Source of the DNA: Camarhynchus parvulus
Taxonomy: Eukaryota > Chordata > Aves > Passeriformes > Thraupidae
Reading direction: 5' to 3'
Length of the DNA: 64,000 bases
Assembly: GCF_901933205.1 (NCBI RefSeq)
Contig: NC_044590.1
Coordinates: 5,161,501-5,225,500 of the forward strand
Position 1 is the stretch's first letter. Each line of letters opens with the position of its first letter. The notes under the pieces were generated by a model. That model was given only the letters and a program-made list of their open reading frames with translations. It was not told where the DNA came from and searched no databases. A program made the translations under genes and the position numbers. Of this stretch, positions 57,352-64,000 are shown in pieces.

Positions 57352-60300
57352 GACACAGAGGATGCAGCCGCAGCTTTTGCCAAGGATCCCGTGGATTTCA
57401 CAGCACTCACCCCAGGCAGTCGTGTTGGATGTGGTGGTACCACCCTGAGCTGGCCTCTGGCAATACCCAAATCTGGGAGACCCTCCCTTATCACCTGCCC
57501 TTTCCTATCCTTCCAGCCTGCTCTGCCTGTCTAATTTAAATGTTTGTGTTTTCCATTACTGTGAGGCAGATTTTCCAGGAGCTATTTCACTCCTTTAGCA
57601 AAAAAATTTGGTTTCTGAGTTTTCCATTGAATGGCAGCTTCAGATCTGTTGCAGCAGCTTCTTCTCAGGCAGATACACCTCAGTTCTTGTTTTACACAAC
57701 TTTCTACTTAAAAATATGTTCAGCAGCTCTCTAAGCAACAGAAAGGACAAAGGCAAATGCTTGTCTGCCCAGGAAAACAGAAATGTTCATCTGTCCATCC
57801 TGATGAACAACTGCAGCTGAACAGCAAAGGAAATTAAAGCATTTTTCTAATTCTCTTCCTCCTAAGGGATCATCCTTGCAAAACCTGACTGTGTGGATGC
57901 TCACAGTATTTAAAATCATGCTCAAAGGTGTTTTCTGAAGAACAAGAGAAGTTTTGCTGGGAGTCTCAACTCCTGGTGATTGGGCTTCAGTGAAGATCCT
58001 TCTGCAGCTTTATCCAGATTAATTGTAACTCGAATTTTCCTCAGAATTCACACATCTTTGCACTGGCTTTCCACACCCTTTTATTTAAACCCTGATATTA
58101 TGCAACCATTTTATATCACCCCTCATCAGCACAGTATCTGAACACTTCCCACATACAAACTGGGAGGGAATATAAACTTCAGTTAATTCTTTGCCTTTCT
58201 TGCACTTTGGGGTGAAACCTCAGCTTTCATGGCAGCTTTATTTTTTATTTTAGATGTGATCGCTTCTTCTTAATGTACTGTTGCTTGGTTAAAAGGGATT
58301 TACTGAAAGAAATCTTGTTTTTTACAGAAATTTCCATGGTTATGGTACAAAGGCAGGGGAAAGGCTCTGGTAATCCAGAGGAGAATTCCACACCCCCTGT
58401 TTGTGGGGTAGCTGAGCAGGGTTAGAAGGACAAGGACAAAAAGTAATGAGGAAAGCTTTAGGAGAGCTGACAGAGTAAATGCTGAATCCAAAAGGAATTC
58501 AAGGAAGGAATTCAAGCCCTGTCTCCTGTGTGAGGGGCAGATGCAGGGGGAGCAGAGCTGCAGCTACACATGGATGTATCCCAATACACAATTTCCTAGT
58601 TCCTACAAAAGCATTGGACTTTTCAGTCTGTTTAATTCTGTTCTGTAAATGCATCCTACCTCAGTGGTCAAAGGAAACCAAAGTTCATCATTTTCCTCAT
58701 TGCTGAGGGCCTTGAAATTCAGTGCAGCAGCTCCATCCCAGATTCAATTTGTCAGATTACATTAGAGCCCTTCAGACTTAAAAAAAATGGGCACCTGGTG
58801 AGCTTCTCTATTACCTTTCCAAAACTTCTTGCACTTAACAGCATTTTTCAATAAGTTTCTTTGCAAATTAATTGTCAGTGTGATTAGATTCTTATTCAGT
58901 CTCAGGTGCTGCACACAACAATTGGAATGTCCAAGTGAATTTGGAATGAAACACAAGATTAAACTCACTGTAAAGCAGAAGGAGATCAGTGACTGGCATT
59001 TTTTTTACTTTTCTTTGCTTGGTTTGTTTTTTCTTTTGAAATATAAGTTCTTGCCAAGTTTCACTACCCCCAAAATCACATGCCTATGCCTCTAATAAAC
59101 AGCTGCTAAATGATTCTCTGAACAGTCTGTTCTCCTCCTGCAGAAACCAGGCAGGAGCCCACCTCCAGCTGGACTTGGCCACTTCTCATCTTGCTGTGCC
59201 CCTCAGAGAAACACAAAAGCATTGAGACAAAGAATTCTGACAAACATAGTCACAGACTTGCATTTAAGGATGTGTGGGATTAATTTTACAGGAAAATTTA
59301 TCCATTGGGAGTCAGATGTCTGGGGAGGCATGGTGAGAAGAAAAACCCAGAGAACCAGAAAATTTGTTTTCGTGAGGGTGGGGAAGCACAGCATGTACCA
59401 GAAATGTTGACAGCAGTACCTCTCTTGCAGTTTCAAGACATAACCCTGCACATAGCACAGGGATGTTGGACAAATTCACCACTGCTACTCAAACTGAAAA
59501 AGAAAAAAAAAACATCTACAAAAGTGCTATTGCTGCTGCTAAACCCCCAACAAAATTTCTTCTTTTCTGATAATGGTGCACTTCTGCTTTATGTGAAGTT
59601 CAAGAAAAATCTGTACAGAGACTAAGATTCCCTTTTGAAACTGTTCTCTCTATAGACCCAACATTTAAAATAAATTGTTTGCCACTTAAAACAGTTTTAT
59701 TGCAAACAGTTCCAGCTCTGTAAGTGCTAGCTCTGTGCCAGGATTTTTCCCAGAGGCAGATTTAAAGCATGAGGATTAACATCAGACCTTTTCTGACACT
59801 AAGAGAAGTCTGAGTCTGGATTAACAGCCCGTGGTACCCAGAGTGGGGAGTGGTAACCTGTGAAAAGATTGGAGAACTAAAACCTTCAGGCTAGAAATTG
59901 CTACTGCCCTGCTGTGCCACGTGCAATGATGTCACAGAAGGGACACCAGTGTCATCAGCAGGGCTCCACAAGATGCTTGACCACTCCTAAAACCATTTTG
60001 CCTTAGGAAGCCAAGCTATGTTTAATTACTTGTAAAGTTACATTGCATTTGAAAGGAAGGAACTGTCAGAGTGCACCACGAGGCCAAGTAATTATCCTGC
60101 ATTCATCTTTGGCTGCCCCCTCCCCTGAGATGACCTGAATTTGTGAGTCCTCTGAGCTCTGGAGTCTGTGGAACCACAGCATCAAGCCCAGGGGATTACA
60201 AAGAGTTTTCATTCTGAAGCTGAATGCAAAGGCACAAAAAACTAATGATGATTCTGAAGAACATTCAGGTTTCCAGTTGCTAACACCAAAAAGACTTATA

Positions 60301-63300
60301 AAGCAGGAAAAATACAGCTGCGTCCAGCCAATATCATCAGCTTGAGATCTGATGCTTGTTCCCACTTATCTTAATTATAACTTCTCATTAACTAGATAAA
60401 GAGAAAAGCTATTTTAATATAGTATCTCTTGGCAGAAGACTCAATTGAACAGAAAATTGAGAAAAAAATTTAGACTCACAATGCAGTTAATAGTCAAAAT
60501 GAAAAGCCTTTCCTCAGCTGCCCTCTTGTTATAAGAGGTCACAAAGTTTTACAATTCCATTATCTTCCATGATTGGTCCTTTTTTACAATGTAATTGGCA
60601 ATTGTTGTTTCAAACTGAAAATTAAAATGCAGGGTTTGGTGACAAAAGAAGTTTCTTTTATTAAGACATATTAAAGAATTAGGAGTAGCTCCAGTGACTG
60701 AACTCAGAGGATTCAGCCCACTGAAATAAAACTTCATCATGTTTAAATTATTTAAAGTACTGTTTGCTCATAACTGAAGAGTAAAGGGAGCAGCACAAAT
60801 GGAGTATTCACTGTTCCAGTAAGTTTGTGATCTTCATTTTCCAGAAATATGTTTGTCAAAGAGCTTCCTATTATGAACCTGATTATTACCTGTATTAGAA
60901 ACAGGAGCCTCAAACAGCCGTTGTCAAAATTCATTTCAGAAATTGGTCTGGAAGACCAGTACAAAGGCATTTAATCAGTAATCCTGTCTAATAAAACTGA
61001 CTAGAAGAGCACAGTTTTGCATGAGCCCACCTTGATCATAGTGAGAGCAGATAGCAAATGTTCTGAATTTGAATAAATTAGCAACAATCCCATCAGGGAG
61101 CAGAGATAAGGTAATATGCAGATATGAGCTGCAGCAATAAAAGGTAAAGTGGGAAATGAGATAAGATTATTTTTCATAGCAACTCCACTAAGTTGATCCA
61201 AGAAGAATAACTAAAAAATTCAAAATGAATGCAGCATATTGTGGTTTTGTATTCCACTACCAGATCAGACTGTGGATGTAGTGGAAAATTCATCAGCTCT
61301 CCCTAAATCCCTTGAAGATGAATTACACTTCTGCATTTGTGTACACAGACAGCTGCATACCTGATAGGTGAAGTCATTTTCTAAGGGTGGAAATATTTCC
61401 ATTTAATCCCACCTTTCATCATGGAATATATTCATAAACCAACCAGACTCTCTTGAAATGGAGAGAAATTAAATTAAATTAAGAGATGTAAGAGGCGCAC
61501 TCCTTAAAACAACTTTTGGAACTGCTAGACGCAAAATGAGGAGAAAGTACCAGACACAAAATGGGCAGAAAGTGCCAGACACAAAATGGGGTGAAAGTAC
61601 CCGACACAAAATGGGGAGAAAGTACCAGACACAAAATGGGGAGAAAGTGCCCCTTTCCTTGCTGTGCCCAGGGGTGGAAGCCACCATGGATCATCCCAGC
61701 TGGACACTCAGAAAGGCAATGGCAATGAAATGTTGTCCTGAGCAGGACTAGAGCTTCGGAAATAAGAATACAACAAAAAATCAGCTCTGGGGATGAACAT
61801 TTGGCACCTGTACAAGGACAGCAGTCACAGCAGGCCCAGGGCTAACTCTACATCTGGGTTTGTATTGCTTTCACTGATGAAAATCCTTCCCATAAAAAGC
61901 TAAAAAACAAAATAAAGGAACATTAAAATGATGAGACCAGTTTGAAGGGCATCATTTAACTGAGGCAGTGAACAGACCAGCAGAAAAAAAATTTGTCAAA
62001 AACATTTTTTTTCACCTTTTAAGTTTTTTTCTACTTGAGCTATTGAGCATTTGGTCTTCAGATTAAGAAGTAAAAGGGACAATGGCAGACCCAGATATGA
62101 GGGAAAGAAGACACTGTAAGATAGGCCATTATAGAAGGGAACTTCTGAGAAACTCAACTTTGTTGAAGTAGATTTGGTGCAAAGTTTTTCCACTTAACAG
62201 AGCTGGAGCATTTTGCCCCCTGACCAAGGTCAGGCGGTCCTTGTAAGGTCACAGAACCCTTCCTTTAAGAGCATCAAATAAAACATTGGTAGATGCAAGT
62301 TCTAAACTTACCCCAGCTGTAAATATTTTCTAGTGGAGACTTAGTCATTCAAATGAAAAACTGTGGTGATTATATTTAACATCACCAAAAGTGGAGAGCA
62401 TTTAAGGTAATAGCTTCCATGGAGGGGAAATGAAACTCCAGGGATAAAGCCATCCTTGAAACCTTGTATATTTTTATTATCATTGCAGGAGCAATTCAGA
62501 ATTGTGGTGTGCAATGTTAATAGGACTGATTATAGTTCACCTGAGCCCCAAATTTCCTACGCTAAGGCAAAAGAGATTTTCACTTATTATTTTCTTAAAG
62601 TCTATTTAACTCTATTATATGGCAAGATGTACCTGGATTCCAAACAAACTTTCATCTGCTGCTAATAGGGGTTGAAAAAGAAAGGCTTTTGAAAGTCAGA
62701 TATATGTGATTGAATAACTCCTATCACAGGTCTGTGAGTGAACCTTGAGCCTAATTTAGTCTCTCTAAAGTTACTGCAAAAAGAAGTTTTTATTTTTAAG
62801 GTTTCAGTATCTCATAGCAGCCAAGAAAGCTTGAAAAAGAGCTGTGTTCTGAAAGACTTGGAGTTAGCTCTGAGGTAAAATAAGTTTGGCAAATATAAAT
62901 TAGACATTAAATTTTCCTTCACATATATTCAGTCCCTGTAACACAAAGTGCATAGAAACATCAGAGTTAATAAAAAATCCCACAATGAGGATAGCAGTTA
63001 ATAAATGTACTGATTTTCTGTGAATGAGGGGTCAGCTTTGCCTCTGCCCCATATGGCCAGATCCAGACTCCTTGGCAAATGGGAAAAATTGCTAGTGAAA
63101 AAAGATAATTTAAAAAAAAAGAGAATTTTTGTCCTCGCTAGTTTCTTTTGCCCATGCAGCAGCATGTCCAGTGTCCTAAAGAGGCATGAAAAGGCTGGGG
63201 AATCAGAGAACTCTGATATTGCTTGGATATTCTTAAATTATGTCTCCAAGAGCAAATCTGTAGCAAATGCTGCTTCTCTGCCCCCATTCCCAAGGGCTGA

Positions 63301-64000
63301 TCAGAAGTCTTGGGAAAGTAGGAGAAGGACCCCCACAGACATTGGCACCTTCTGTATCAGCATTTCCTTTTGGATGTGAACGTGTGAGTAACTCAGATCT
63401 CATCAGAGATGGTTTTAAGAATGGGAGAAGAGGGAGAGATCCTTGATTTCTCCTGCAGGGGCTGGAGGATGAGTCAGGAGCACCAGGGTGTGTGGGTGGG
63501 TTCCAAAGCCCTGTGTGCATGATCAGCCTCAGCCCTCACCTCCCTGTTCCAGCCTGTGAAGACAGATTTTATGAGTTTTTAGAAGTATGACCCCCTCCCC
63601 CCCAACACACATGATAAAATCCAATAGGTGTTTTCTTTCCAAGTGTCTCACATGGATAAATGGTGAAATTATCTGTTATGAAAGAAATCAGGCTCTTCAT
63701 ACCTTTTGGAAAATGCCTTGCATTTAATACTTTCCCTCTGATATTGTCTCAAGGAGCATAAAACCAGCATGAATGGCTGAGGCAATTGAGAAATCGTCAA
63801 TATGAGGGGAAGCTCTGTCTCTTTGCAAAAAGCTTCCAGCCACAGCTTGCTGGGAAAAGCTGTGGAATGTGCTCCCAGGCTCTGTCCCTAGCATGATTAT
63901 GCAAAGTAGGTGCCAGTATTAGTGCTGCCATACCATCATTTACATTTGCTCTCTTCAATTTTATGTAATTTTCACCGAAGTTAGGTCCATCAGGTCTGTA
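57352..64000. other. Intergenic sequence, no gene recognised
   Basis: Mostly AT-rich unique-looking sequence with one short minisatellite (61527-61651). Open frames up to 119 codons (63020-63379 and 59305-59625) lack domain similarity and splice context. I cannot identify the next gene on this side. Confidence 0.55.
61527..61651. repeat. 25-bp tandem repeat, five copies
   Basis: Exactly five 25-bp units start at 61527, 61552, 61577, 61602 and 61627, sharing AGACACAAAATGGGGAGAAA with one to three changes each. The first unit is the most diverged. Confidence 0.95.

Noticed and set aside
60366..61164. Four WGATAR (GATA-factor) motifs within 800 bp
   Set aside because: About two are expected by chance in AT-rich sequence of this length, so it is not a meaningful cluster without conservation data.
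62456..62665. Possible exon after a TTGCAG at about 62489
   Set aside because: The frame has a plausible acceptor but no donor in phase, no known protein similarity and AT-rich codon use.
1..64000. CRISPR arrays, tRNA or rRNA genes, bacterial-type operons
   Set aside because: The tandem repeats lack unique spacers. I saw no tRNA or rRNA signature, and the sequence is vertebrate nuclear DNA.

Overview
This is vertebrate nuclear DNA: sparse short exons in long AT-leaning introns, CpG-poor background, and many decayed retroelements. At least ten fragments carry the 3' end of CR1 LINEs, typical of birds. Five copies of one ~390-bp solo LTR family, and a gag remnant of a class II-like endogenous retrovirus, point to a bird and probably a songbird. 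The species assignment is inference.

The only protein-coding gene I can support is NTSR1 (neurotensin receptor 1, a class A GPCR) on the + strand. The window holds its last three coding exons: 2250-2451, 16396-16486 and 19232-19481. The reading phase is continuous across all splice sites and the exons together encode 180 residues, from TM5 through the C-terminus. The first, largest exon (N-terminus to about TM5) lies left of the window, so 1-2249 is the end of intron 1. The mRNA probably ends near the AATAAA at 23954.

Intron 2 (about 14 kb) is the most structured region. From left to right it has a CR1 piece, a ~200-bp direct repeat (3931-4136 and 5695-5915), and between its copies a strikingly CpG-rich ~26-bp tandem array (4137-4682) followed by an AT-rich tract and a solo LTR. 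Next come a broken antisense retroviral gag (about 7400-9050), another CR1 piece, and a small cluster of AP-1/MARE-like sites (12661-12805). Intron 3 starts with a solo LTR that has a perfect 6-bp target duplication, next to an 88-bp tandem duplication.

From about 24 kb to the right end I find no convincing coding exon. This gene-free ~40 kb holds three more solo LTRs of the 390-bp family, one 612-bp LTR of another family with a 5-bp target duplication, CR1 fragments on both strands, and several minisatellites (22-bp x26, 33-bp x4, 25-bp x5, 18-bp x3, 15-bp x3). It also has a 165-bp GGGAA purine tract and a few AT-rich stretches that look constrained and may be enhancers.

I found no new protein system. 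The most unusual object is the CpG-dense, nested 26-bp array in NTSR1 intron 2 with its flanking direct repeat.
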